Shown in pieces: positions 55,053-63,771 of a stretch of DNA of 64,000 nucleotides. Position numbers and translations under genes: made by a program. The stretch is from PALSA-1004 sp963804885. Lineage in GTDB: Bacteria; Pseudomonadota; Gammaproteobacteria; Burkholderiales; SG8-41. The DNA lies in the NCBI GenBank assembly GCA_963804885.1, contig CAWDSF010000001.1, positions 62,001 to 126,000 of the forward strand, written 5' to 3'. The notes beneath the pieces are model-generated. The model was not told the origin of the DNA, did not search any database, and was given only the letters and a program-made list of their open reading frames with translations. The first letter of the stretch is position 1, and each line of letters begins with the position of its first letter.

Positions 55053-55868
55053 ATGAAAGCAGAGGTCCAACCGGCGCCGTCCGCCTACCACGTGCGCACG
55101 CGCAACACGCACTCGAGTTCCGAAAACCGCATGCACAGCGACGATGTCGCCGCAAGCTACGGATTCAAAGGCGCGCTGGTGCCCGGCGTCACGGTATTCA
55201 GTCATATGACGCAGCCGCTGGTCGCCAAACATGGCGCCGCCTGGCTGTCGCGCGGCAACGCCGAAGTCATATTCTTGAAGCCCGCGTACGACGGCGATCT
55301 GCTCGGTATTCAAAACAAGTCCGGACCTGACGGCAGTTACGCGTTGACCTGCGTAAACGAAGAGGGCATCGAGCTCGCGCGCATGACGTCGCAGATGCGC
55401 GAAACGGCCCCAGTCATCGATGCGCGTTCCGCGCTTGCGCCGGCGCCGCCGCGCGAAAAACAGCTCGTCGCGTGGGAACTGATGGAGGTCGGCGCGCCTT
55501 TTCCGGCACTCGGCTGGAATCCCACAGCCGCGGAGAATCTGCAATGGTGCAACGACGTGCGCGATGAATTACCGCTGTATCGCGACGGCGCGACGCCGGT
55601 TTTGCATCCCGGCTTAATCCTGCGTCAGGCCAATCTCGTCTTGCGCAACCGCTTTACCTTGCCGGCCTGGATACACACGGGCAGCCGGATCAAGTTCAAC
55701 TCCGCCGCGCATGCCGGCGATGCGCTCGAAGTGCGCGCGATTCCCGAGGAAAAATGGCGCAAGAGCGGCCACGAGTTCGTGCGGCTTTACGTGTGCATAC
55801 TGCGCGGCGACCAGGTGTTGACCGAGATTCTGCATACCGCGATTTTCCAGCCGCGCAAGGTGATGTGA
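55053..55868 (+). CDS. Hotdog-fold (MaoC-like) protein
   Basis: 271 residues from ATG 55053; the frame extends to 54981 across the PH-domain gene start, which I reject. HVRTRNTHSSSENRMHSDDVAASYGFKGALVPGVTVFSHMTQP is a MaoC-like segment with the family Asp/His area, and a second hotdog region lies at about 185-265 (HPGLILRQANLVL, AHAGDALEVRAIP). Double-hotdog proteins hydrate enoyl-CoA; the catalytic residues are not certain here. Confidence 0.7.
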   Translation: MKAEVQPAPSAYHVRTRNTHSSSENRMHSDDVAASYGFKGALVPGVTVFSHMTQPLVAKHGAAWLSRGNAEVIFLKPAYDGDLLGIQNKSGPDGSYALTCVNEEGIELARMTSQMRETAPVIDARSALAPAPPREKQLVAWELMEVGAPFPALGWNPTAAENLQWCNDVRDELPLYRDGATPVLHPGLILRQANLVLRNRFTLPAWIHTGSRIKFNSAAHAGDALEVRAIPEEKWRKSGHEFVRLYVCILRGDQVLTEILHTAIFQPRKVM

Positions 55869-55971
55869 AGTAACGGCGAGCTCGACCTAAGCGGATGTTC
55901 AACTGCGGGCCACTGAAAACACGTCGCGCGGTGCTGCACCCGCGGCTTGTCCGTTTCGCATGGAGTTAAAT

Positions 55972-56055
55972 ATGGCGAACCCGTACGAAGAAGTGACCTG
56001 GTCCGCGAAACGCGTTCGCATGCGAACCCATTCGCGTAGTCCTTTACCTACTTAA
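55972..56055 (+). other. Intergenic stretch with a possible 27-codon ORF fragment
   Basis: The 419 bases between 55869 and 56287 hold no convincing gene. A 27-codon frame starts MANPYEEVTWSAKRVRMRTH, which faintly resembles the start of a PHP-type hydrolase and may be a remnant. Confidence 0.15.
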
Positions 56056-56123
56056 ATATCAGACAAAATCTGATGTACAACAGGATTCGGCAGCGCAAGA
56101 ATGCAATCACCTCGAGTAGCGGG

Positions 56124-56157
56124 GATTATCGAAAGGTCTGAGATTATCGAAGGGTCT
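56124..56157. repeat. Two-copy tandem repeat of an 18-base unit
   Basis: GATTATCGAAAGGTCT and GATTATCGAAGGGTCT start 18 bases apart and differ at one position. They lie about 130 bases before the first PEP-CTERM gene; a binding site for a regulator is possible but unproven. Confidence 0.4.
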
Positions 56158-56287
56158 CCTACGACAATAGAAACGATTTGACGGCAATGCCAGCTATTCG
56201 CGGCGATGCGGCTCCGGCTGAAGTCTGTGGGTCGATGCGCTGATGCGGCCGAGCCGATTCAAAACATCTATTCGTCAAGGAGGCTGT

Positions 56288-56968
56288 ATGGTCAGTGTCG
56301 TAAAGATTTCGAGATCACTGTTATCCGCCGCGCTTATCGGCAGCTTGGCCGTTGCCGGTGTCCACGGATGCGGGGGCGGCGGAGGCACCTGGCTTATCCG
56401 CCCTAACTCCCGTGGGCCCTTTTCTTTTCACGTTCAATGAGAACGGGCAAGGCACCATTGCCATCAACGGCGGCCCTGCGACTACCTTAAACGGCGTACT
56501 TGCGGTAGATCCTTCGGTGCCAGCCGGTCCAGGGCAGCAGCTCGCACTAACCTTTATGCTCCCGGAACCGGTAGTTACCGGCGACGTCTCGTTCGCTGAG
56601 CCGACCGGCGGAATTAGCGACTGGATTCGTTTCACGGATGCGGCCGGCACCATCTCCGGCGCCGCTACGGGGGCAGGCCCGCGGATGCTCTTCTATTCCG
56701 ACTTTGAGGTTGGCGACCGTTAATGCGGAGTTGGCGGATACGAGGCTTTCCCGCAAACATAGGTACCGGGAACTTCGTTGCTCGGCTTGAAGTTGGCGTG
56801 GAGGGTAACAACGGGTTTAACTATCTGCCCGGCGCACCGTATCCGCAGAACAATCAGTACATAGGTGTCAGCGACGCGATACCCGAACCCGAAACCTACG
56901 CGATGTTACTTGCAGGTCTCGGCCTGATGGGATTCGTGGCGCGGCGCAGGCAACATAAAGTCGCTTAA
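56288..56968 (+). pseudogene. PEP-CTERM sorted exported protein, several frameshifts
   Basis: Read in three pieces. Signal MVSVVKISRSLLSAALIGSLAVAGVHG is in the first frame from ATG 56288 (CAAGGAGG upstream). The middle, FLFTFNENGQGTIAIN to MLFYSDFEVGD, is in a second frame. After short NAELADT in a third frame, GFPANIGTGNFVARLEVG and the sorting signal IPEPETYAMLLAGLGLMGF with VARRRQ return to the first. So there are one shift near 56370-56410 and two near 56721 and 56746. The PEP-CTERM signal directs exosortase-dependent surface processing. Confidence 0.7.
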
Positions 56969-56992
56969 TCCATCTCAGACTGCATTCACACA

Positions 56993-57013
56993 GACCCCGC
57001 TTCGGCGGGGTTT
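56993..57013 (+). terminator. Rho-independent terminator after the first PEP-CTERM gene
   Basis: ACCCCGC, loop TTCG, GCGGGGT followed by TTT. Stable stem-loop 25 bases after the stop codon. Confidence 0.7.
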
Positions 57014-57097
57014 GGTGAGGGTTACCGACCAATAACCACCGCTACAGCGGATATGGTATCGATCGGCTGTAGCACGTTTGATGCGGGAGGTGGCACC

Positions 57098-57948
57098 ATG
57101 CACTTCAAAACATGGCTCCACGTAGCGCGACTCTCAGTCAAGATTCTCGCCCTGGCGTTGTTTGCCAATGCGGGACAAGTTGCTCAAGCCGCGGGCTTCG
57201 ACTTTTCCGAAGATTTCAGCAAATTCGGTCGCCAGCCAAACAATCTTCTCTGCTTACCTGGAGCTGCATGTGGGGCCGTTGCCTCTATCAATTCGTTTAT
57301 CTACCTAGGGTCGATGTTCCCGACCATCTATGACAATAAGCTCACGCCGAACAAGACGAATGCGACGGACCCGATCGATGCGACCAACTTTGGAATCACG
57401 GGCTGGACTGTTGGCAACAATCCAATGCGATTAGGATTCTATAACCTCGATCGTCCTCATAATGCGGACTTTACGGATAGTTTCCTAAATACAAAGAAGG
57501 ACTGGTTCAATGATTACGCGCCCGGCACGACCGTGTTCAATTCCTGGTTTGCTGGATCCGCAGACAACAATCGCACACCTACTATCGCGGACCTTGCGCC
57601 GGAAATGCAAAGAGGTGAAGACGTCGAATTGTTCGTCCGTGGAGACGCCGACTACTATCATGTAATCAGCCTCACTGGCATCTTTTGTAGCGATGATGCG
57701 ATGACCAGATGCGGCCTACGCTATCAGGATAATGACGGGGACCTGACGCAGAATTTGATGGCTGATCTTACAGTCACTGCGGTGGGCTGAGGTTTACGGG
57801 CGCATTATCGGGCGCCGATAGGACGGTTACGATTACGGCTGCCTTTTCGGAGTCTCCAATACCCGAAACCGAAATCTACGCGTTGATGCTGGCCGGTCTT
57901 GGCCTGCTCGGTTGGGTAAGCCGTCGCAGGAAGCAGAAATCAGGATAG
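57098..57948 (+). pseudogene. PEP-CTERM sorted exported protein, frameshift before the sorting signal
   Basis: About 283 residues after repair. ATG 57098 follows GGGAGG. Signal ARLSVKILALALFANAGQVAQAA, then a mature domain with SEDFSKFGRQPNNLLC, four cysteines and aromatic Asn/Asp-rich segments. The first frame stops at 57790; the continuation FTGALSGADRTVTI to SPIPETEIYALMLAGLGLLGW with SRRRKQ is in another frame. The shift is near 57775-57785. The variant PIPETEIYAL replaces the usual PEPETYAM. Confidence 0.7.
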
Positions 57949-58119
57949 TTCGACTCAGCAGCAATTACATCGACCCCGCTTCGGCTCCTGGCTCGGTTGA
58001 ACACTTGGCTGACACGAATACGGGCCGACGTTGAAGCCCATGATGAAGGAGTTCGTTAGCACTATTTATTCGCACTGGCAGATTAGTAGCGGCCAAATCC
58101 TGACTTCCAGGAGGTCACC

Positions 58120-59046
58120 ATGTTGATGGACATTGGATTGCTGGTTATTTTATGGGCGTCAAGACGCAAAACTCTCGCTTCACTTAGTGGCCATTTATCG
58201 CAGAAGACGCCCGCGTGCCAGCGAGTACCCGCCATGATGTACATGAAAAATATCGTCATCGGAGCCGGTCTGTCATGCGTGCTGCTTAGTGCGCCGATCC
58301 TGGTGCATGCTGCCAACGTTGTGGAAACAAAAACCTTCAAGAACAGTGTTCCCGGCGGCAATGCCGCCACGGATATCAAGATTACCTCCAACCGACATCC
58401 GTTTGCGGCGCGTTCCGACAAGTTCGACTTCGGCAATATCGATGGCAATGACATCACGATTCGCGGCGGCTCTCTCGCGCAGGGGGCGAGCACGACCGTC
58501 ACGATCTCTTATGCGGGTAACGACAAAGTCGTGAAGGAGAAAGCATCGTTCAGTTTCCCTACCGGCCCCGATGTACCCATTACGACCCCGGTTGTGGGCG
58601 AATTCGGAGGGCAAATTCCAGCGGGCAGCGGATTTACTGGATTTCTCGAATTAACCAATGAGGGAAACAGTCCGCTGTTGTTCACCAATTTTCGGGTGGC
58701 AGTGGATGTGCCGTCGGGATTCTTTAGCGACATCAGCTCAGACGCCGCGCTTGCGCTGCTGACCGATAACAATCTGTTTATCAGCCAAGGAACGCCCGTC
58801 CCTGTGCCGACGAGCTTTGCCCTAGCCGCTGGTGAAGGTCGCAGGTTTGACCTCGGCCCGGTGACCGACACCGGTTATATCAGCTCCTTTTTTGATGTCT
58901 TCTTCGACCTGCCGCTGCCGGAAATCACGACATTTGGCGTTGCGGTCCAAGGTGTCGTCCCCGAACCCGAAACGTACGCGATGTTGCTTGCAGGTCTCGG
59001 CCTGATGGGATTTGTGGCGCGGCGCAGGCAACAGAAAGCCGCTTGA
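58120..59046 (+). CDS. PEP-CTERM sorted exported protein
   Basis: 308 residues from ATG 58120, which has AGGAGG six bases upstream. The signal peptide itself begins at MYMKNIVIGAGLSCVLLSA (ATGs at 58234-58243), so the first 40 residues may not be translated or may form an extended n-region. The mature domain resembles a secreted beta-sandwich (KFDFGNIDGNDITIRGG, STTVTISYAG). The C-terminus has VPEPETYAMLLAGLGLMGF and ARRRQQKAA, almost identical to the first PEP-CTERM gene. Only intact member of the cluster. Confidence 0.8.
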   Translation: MLMDIGLLVILWASRRKTLASLSGHLSQKTPACQRVPAMMYMKNIVIGAGLSCVLLSAPILVHAANVVETKTFKNSVPGGNAATDIKITSNRHPFAARSDKFDFGNIDGNDITIRGGSLAQGASTTVTISYAGNDKVVKEKASFSFPTGPDVPITTPVVGEFGGQIPAGSGFTGFLELTNEGNSPLLFTNFRVAVDVPSGFFSDISSDAALALLTDNNLFISQGTPVPVPTSFALAAGEGRRFDLGPVTDTGYISSFFDVFFDLPLPEITTFGVAVQGVVPEPETYAMLLAGLGLMGFVARRRQQKAA

Positions 59047-59070
59047 TCCATCTCAGCAACACTCACACAG

Positions 59071-59092
59071 ACCCCCGGCTTGGCGGGGTTTC
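59071..59092 (+). terminator. Terminator after the third PEP-CTERM gene
   Basis: CCCCG, short loop, CGGGG followed by TTT, 25 bases after the stop codon. Related in sequence to the terminator at 56993. Confidence 0.6.
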
Positions 59093-59189
59093 TATTTGCA
59101 CGTCGGAAACGGTCGCTATCGGCTCGTTTGAGCGGCCAGGACGCCCCAATCAGAGCGGTCCGTCAGGGAAGTTCGGCGACCGTTGTATT

Positions 59190-59876
59190 TCACCGGCTTC
59201 CCCCTTGTATCCTTTGCCCGCAGGTGCGCAGGCGGCTGGTGACGCTTCCGTACGACACCGGTGTGTCAATCGCGCGCTGCGCTTCAATGACCGAATCGAG
59301 CGCGCGTTTGAGCCACGGCGCGGCGACTTCGACGGCCCATGCGCGCACACCCGCTTCGGTTTCTTCGCGCGACGTGTAGTAGCGCACTTCGCCAATGTCG
59401 CGGCGCAGAACGGTCGTCAGCAACTGAGCGCTCGCGCGCAACTGCGATTTCCATGTGTTGACGTGCTCCTGCTCGTGCTGCCGGATGATGTCCTGATGGC
59501 ACTGTTGGGTGAGTTCTTTCGCGAGGTAAACAACGAATTCCGAAAAGCCGAGCTCGATTGAGATGTCCGGCACCGCGCAGATGCGGTCGCCCCCGTCGGC
59601 AAGCGTGCGGGGCGCCACCTGCAGCCGGTAGACCGGTTTGGCGTGAGTAAGGCCGTACACGTTGTGAAGATCGCCCGGCGGCCTGCCGCCCATGCGGTTT
59701 AATTCCTGGACGTTGAGCGTGTCGTTGGCTATGACCTGCCGGTCGTGAAAGACGACGGTGATCTTTGCCTGCTGCGGCAATTGGGCGCAACGCTCGGTGA
59801 AGTCATCGGCGCGCGCGCCGCCGGCAATTACCCCGATCAGAAGCAACAGGGTATGCGGGATGAGTTTGAGTGGCAT
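59190..59876 (-). CDS. Exported protein with HEQEH motif, possible metalloprotease-like
   Basis: 228 residues from ATG 59876. Signal LKLIPHTLLLLIGVIAGGARA, then a mostly alpha-helical domain with DIIRQHEQEHVNTW near residue 150, an HExxH-like motif in a helix. Two Cys pairs (RCAQLP, RICAVP, QQCHQD, LRTCGQ) suggest disulfides. The HEQEH pattern recalls DUF922-type proteins. A hydrolase role is inferred only from the motif. Confidence 0.6.
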   Translation of the reverse strand: MPLKLIPHTLLLLIGVIAGGARADDFTERCAQLPQQAKITVVFHDRQVIANDTLNVQELNRMGGRPPGDLHNVYGLTHAKPVYRLQVAPRTLADGGDRICAVPDISIELGFSEFVVYLAKELTQQCHQDIIRQHEQEHVNTWKSQLRASAQLLTTVLRRDIGEVRYYTSREETEAGVRAWAVEVAAPWLKRALDSVIEAQRAIDTPVSYGSVTSRLRTCGQRIQGGSR

Positions 59877-59936
59877 GACGCGGATAGGGTGGCCGGCAGA
59901 TTGTAGCAATGAGACTCTATTGCAAGAACGCCGTGC

Positions 59937-59964
59937 AAAAAAAAGAGCCGCCTGTAAGGGCGGC
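59937..59964 (-). terminator. Rho-independent terminator for the minus-strand binding-protein genes
   Basis: On the minus strand GCCGCC, loop CTTACA, GGCGGC followed by TCTTTTTTTT. It lies downstream of the ABC-type binding protein gene (stop 60129) and upstream of the HEQEH gene. Confidence 0.75.
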
Positions 59965-60084
59965 CCAGAACGCCCCTAACCAGGGCAGTCATCTCAGGGA
60001 TAGGGATGGGGATGACTGCAGGGATGGTAGTGACGCACCGGCCCTGTCGTCTGTAGGCCCATACCCCGGATATATGTAAGACTG

Positions 60085-60111
60085 GCGCCGACACAGTTTT
60101 AGCGTCGGCGC
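60085..60111. repeat. 8-base inverted repeat after the binding-protein gene
   Basis: GCGCCGAC, 11 bases, GTCGGCGC. It lies 18 bases beyond the stop codon of the gene ending at 60129. There is no T-run, so it may stabilise the 3' end rather than terminate. Confidence 0.5.
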
Positions 60112-60128
60112 AACGGAAATGTGCCTTG

Positions 60129-61115
60129 CTAAAGTACCTTGTCGGCGCTGATTCGGAGCGACTGCGGAATGGTCAGGCCCAGTGCTTTAGCAGTCCTGCC
60201 ATTGATGTACAGCTCGAATGTGGTCGGTTGCTCGATCGGCAGGTCGCCCGGCTTGGCGCCTTTGAAAATTTTGTCCACGTAGGTCGCGGCACGCCGAAAA
60301 CTTTCGCCGGCATTTTGCCCATAGCTCATTAGTCCGCCGGCTTCCACATATTGGCGATATCCGGATATCGATGGCAGCCGATGCTTGGTTGCCAGTTTTG
60401 CTATCTGATCCAATTGCTGGATATAGAAACCGTCGCGCGGCACCAGCACGCCGCCTGCTTTTGCCTGGGCCATCGTGGAAAATGCGCGCTCGATTTCCAC
60501 CGCGCTGCGGGCTTCCACCGGCAACACTTTTACGCCAGCCTTCTGCGCTGCCGACTCTACGCTCTGGAGCACGCCGGCATGGGACGAATTGACCGGATTC
60601 ATCATCACTGCCAATCGGGATAATTTGGGCACCATACTTTGCAGCATTTCAAAAAGCTTGGGGCTTATATCCACCGTAAAGTTGGTGAGACCCGTGATAT
60701 TGCCGCCCGGATGCGCCAATGTCTTCGCGAACCCGCTGACCACCGGATCCGGCGAGGTTGCCATGACGATGGGGATCGTGCTCGTCGCTTTTCTTGCGGC
60801 GTCGATATCTTGAGCGCCGGCGGCGACGATTACATCTACTTTTAGTTCCACCAATTCCGCCGCGAGGCCGGAGAGGCGCTCGTACTTTCCTTCGGCCCAC
60901 CGGAATTCGACCTGCAGATTTTTGCCCTCTATGTAGCCTAGCTCGCGCATCCCGCGCATGAATTGACCAAAAGCGTCCGCATCAAGTAAACCCGGACGAT
61001 TGCGCGTCGCGAGGATGCCGACGCGCCAGACTTTGTCCTGTTGAGCAATTGCGCGGAATGACCCTGTAACCGCGCCTGCGCCAAATGCCATGACCAGTCT
61101 GCGACGCTTGTTCAT
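60129..61115 (-). CDS. ABC-type periplasmic substrate-binding protein (ABC_sub_bind / TrpX-like)
   Basis: 328 residues. N-terminal signal MNKRRRLVMAFGAGAVTGSF; mature start VWRVGILATRNRPGL. Family segments: GYIEGKNLQVEFRWAEGKYERL, LVELKVDVIVAAGAQDIDAARKAT, PIVMATSPDPVVSGFAKTLAHPGGNITGLTN, and the late ADKVL end. This class binds aromatic amino acids or related ligands for ABC permeases, none of which are nearby. A very similar, broken paralogue lies directly upstream. Confidence 0.85.
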   Translation of the reverse strand: MNKRRRLVMAFGAGAVTGSFRAIAQQDKVWRVGILATRNRPGLLDADAFGQFMRGMRELGYIEGKNLQVEFRWAEGKYERLSGLAAELVELKVDVIVAAGAQDIDAARKATSTIPIVMATSPDPVVSGFAKTLAHPGGNITGLTNFTVDISPKLFEMLQSMVPKLSRLAVMMNPVNSSHAGVLQSVESAAQKAGVKVLPVEARSAVEIERAFSTMAQAKAGGVLVPRDGFYIQQLDQIAKLATKHRLPSISGYRQYVEAGGLMSYGQNAGESFRRAATYVDKIFKGAKPGDLPIEQPTTFELYINGRTAKALGLTIPQSLRISADKVL

Positions 61116-61152
61116 TGCTTCCTTAGCTAAGAATTCGTTATGCCGAGCAGCC

Positions 61153-62148
61153 TTACTCGATCACCTTGTCGGAGCGCAGCTGCAATTCGGATGGAATTTC
61201 CCGTCCAATTGACTTGGCCGTCTTGCGGTTGATGGTCAACAGATAGCGCGTCGGCTGCTCGAATCGGCAAGTCGCCTGGTTTGGCGCCTTTGAATATTTT
61301 GTCGACGTAGGTCGGCTGCCCGGCGAAAATGATCCGCCACTTCGGGTCCATAGCTCATCAGGCCGCCGGCTCTGGCGTAATCCTGCGTTCCGAAGATTGA
61401 AGCCAGTCGATGCTTGATCGCCAGATGGGCAAGCTGGCTGGCCTGCTGCACGAAAAATGTGTCGTTCAATATGATGACGGCTTCGGCGCGCTCGCGCGCC
61501 ATGGTGGCGAAGGCCTGCGCATTACCTTCAACGTTCGCGCTTTGCACTTTGAAGATTGTGATTCCCAAGTCCTTGCGTGACGGCTTGGATTCGTTTGATT
61601 TGCGTGGCGACCGCAGGGTTGCTGGGGTTAGTCAGCACGGCGAGTCTGGCCAAGTTAGGGACCGCGAGCCGCAGGAGTTCGACGTGTTTGGTAACCAGCT
61701 CCGCATTGTTTTCCGACAGCCCCGTAAAGTTGCCGCCCGGTCGAGCCAGCGTTTTGGCGAGACCGGTGGCGGTCGGATCGGACGCGACCGTAACGACGGT
61801 GGGAATATTGATATTGGCGCGCTGAAGCGCGCTATATACCGGCGCCCCGGTTGCGACGATAACGTCGACGTTCAAGCGCACCAATTCCGCGGCCAGCCGC
61901 GGGACGTTGTCGGGGTTGCTATCTGCGAATCGCGCTGCGATCGAGAAATTGCGGCCTTCTTCGTAACCCAATTCACGCATGCCTTGCTGAAACTGCTGAT
62001 AGCGGCCCAGATCCAGCGCGGACTGGCGTGAACCAAAATATAAAAATCCGACCTGCCAGACTTTGGTTTGCGGTTGAGCGAGGGACCGCAACGGCGCTAA
62101 CAATGAAGCTGCGCTTAGCCATACCAGGATTTTGCGCCGCTCTCGCAT
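61153..62148 (-). pseudogene. ABC-type periplasmic substrate-binding protein, three frameshifts
   Basis: Paralogue of the gene at 60129. From ATG 62148: signal and VWQVGFLYFGSRQSALD, LNVDVIVATGAPVYSALQ, GLAKTLARPGGNFTGLS in one frame to about 61567; then VQSANVEGNAQAFATMA to SYGPEVADHFRRAA in a second; YVDKIFKGAKPGDLPI in a third; and PTRYLLTINRKTAK to LRSDKVIE ending at 61153. Three shifts (near 61567, 61310, 61257) in one gene favour true decay or a poorly sequenced stretch. Product unknown. Confidence 0.7.
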
Positions 62149-62192
62149 TACGCTTTCATGGCAGCACTTCTTAAGTGCGCTGGCGTTGCTGT

Positions 62193-63683
62193 TCATTTTA
62201 TCGATGGCGGATGCGTGACAATCGACTTCAATTCCGGTGTCGGTTTCGTTAGCTTGCCCAGGTCGGGTTGCGGACGCTTCAAGGCGGGAATTGCATTGAA
62301 TGCCTGTTCCATCGCGTGGGACATGCCGAGCAGCTCGCGATCGCCGCGGAAGCGGCCGACGGCCTGCAATCCGAACGGCATGCCTTTGTGATCGGTGCCG
62401 CAGGGCAGCGCGATCGCGGGATTGGTTACGAGCGTCACGACGTAGGTGAGTGACAGCCAGTGGTAATAGTTGTTGAGCGGCTTGCCGTCCATCTCCGCGA
62501 GATAAAGCTGCGACCACGGAAACGGCGAGACCGGCGTGGTAGGGGCCAGCACGAGATCGTAATCGCGAAACGTCTGCTGGAAGCGGCGGAAGAGCCGCGT
62601 CTCTTCGAGATGCGCCCAGCACATGTCGGCCAGCGTCATCTTGGCGCCGATTTCATAATTCGCGCGCACGTTGGGGCCGAGCGTGTTCGGATCTTTTTCG
62701 TACGCGTCCCGATACTTGGCGACGTAGTTCGCCGCGCGTATCACGTCGAAGCAGCGGTCGGCCTCGCCGAAATCGAATTTCACTTCGTCGCACGACTTGA
62801 AGAGATGCTTCATCGCGGCGATCTTGTCGCGGAATACTTTGCGGATCGACTGATCGACCGGGCAGACGCCGAAGTCTTCGGTGTATGCGACGCGCAACCC
62901 GCCGAGATCGCACGCTTCGGGTACCGCGAACGAGCGCGGGTCGATGGGATAAGACAGCGGATCGCAATCGTCCATCGCTGCTTGCGCTGCCAACAACAGG
63001 CACGCATCGGCTACGGTCCGGCCGAGCGGGCCGACGACCGAGATCGGCGTCCAGCCCAGGCCGCGCCGCTCGACGGGCACGAGTCCCGGCGAGGGGCGAA
63101 AGCCGACGACGCCGTTGATCGCGCCGGGAATGCGCAGCGAGCCGCCGGTATCCGAGCCCGTGCATACCGGCAGCATGTCGCATGCAAGCGCGACGGCGGA
63201 ACCGCCCGACGAGCCGCCCGCATTGAGCAGGGGATTGAATGGATTGCCGGTCGCGCCCCACACGACGTTGCGGCTGTTGGCGCCGGCGCCGAATTCCGGC
63301 ACGTTCGTCTTGGCCACGACGATGGCGCCGGCGGCGCGCACGCGCGCGACCATCGCGCTGTCGCGTTCGGGCACGAAATCGCGGAACAGCTGCGAGCCGT
63401 ACGTCGTCAGCAGGCCGCCCGTATCTTCGAGGTCCTTGATGCCGGTGGGCAGGCCGTGCAGGAGCCCGAGCTCGTCGCCGCGCAGCACGGCTTTTTCCGC
63501 GGCCTGCGCTTCCTTGCGCGCGCGCTCGTAGCACGTTGCCGTTATCGCGTTGACCGCAGGGTTCAAGTGACCGATGCGCTCGATGCAGATTTCGAGCAGC
63601 TCGACGGGCGAAATTTCCTTGGTGCCTATGCGGCGGCGCAGTTCGACGGCGGATTCGGCCAGCAGTGCATCGTTCGCGGACAT
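62193..63683 (-). CDS. Amidase signature family hydrolase
   Basis: 496 residues from ATG 63683; the frame extends to 63791 without conserved sequence. Triad: Lys in GIKDLEDTGG, cis-Ser in AGGSSGGSAVAL, nucleophile Ser in GSDTGGSLRIPG. The end GMPFGLQAVGRFRGD is typical. This enzyme keeps the canonical DTGGS, unlike the amidase at 43372. Substrate unknown. Confidence 0.92.
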   Translation of the reverse strand: MSANDALLAESAVELRRRIGTKEISPVELLEICIERIGHLNPAVNAITATCYERARKEAQAAEKAVLRGDELGLLHGLPTGIKDLEDTGGLLTTYGSQLFRDFVPERDSAMVARVRAAGAIVVAKTNVPEFGAGANSRNVVWGATGNPFNPLLNAGGSSGGSAVALACDMLPVCTGSDTGGSLRIPGAINGVVGFRPSPGLVPVERRGLGWTPISVVGPLGRTVADACLLLAAQAAMDDCDPLSYPIDPRSFAVPEACDLGGLRVAYTEDFGVCPVDQSIRKVFRDKIAAMKHLFKSCDEVKFDFGEADRCFDVIRAANYVAKYRDAYEKDPNTLGPNVRANYEIGAKMTLADMCWAHLEETRLFRRFQQTFRDYDLVLAPTTPVSPFPWSQLYLAEMDGKPLNNYYHWLSLTYVVTLVTNPAIALPCGTDHKGMPFGLQAVGRFRGDRELLGMSHAMEQAFNAIPALKRPQPDLGKLTKPTPELKSIVTHPPSIK

Positions 63684-63771
63684 GGTTCTCGATCTCCCTC
63701 TAGTGGTCCGCGTAGTATGCCAAGATATCGAACGTGAGGCGCAGTTCCGCATATTTTCAGGGAGCGACCAT

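Noticed and set aside
55972..56055. 27-codon frame as a truncated PHP-domain gene
   Set aside because: Too short and the resemblance too weak to call a gene; kept only as a note.
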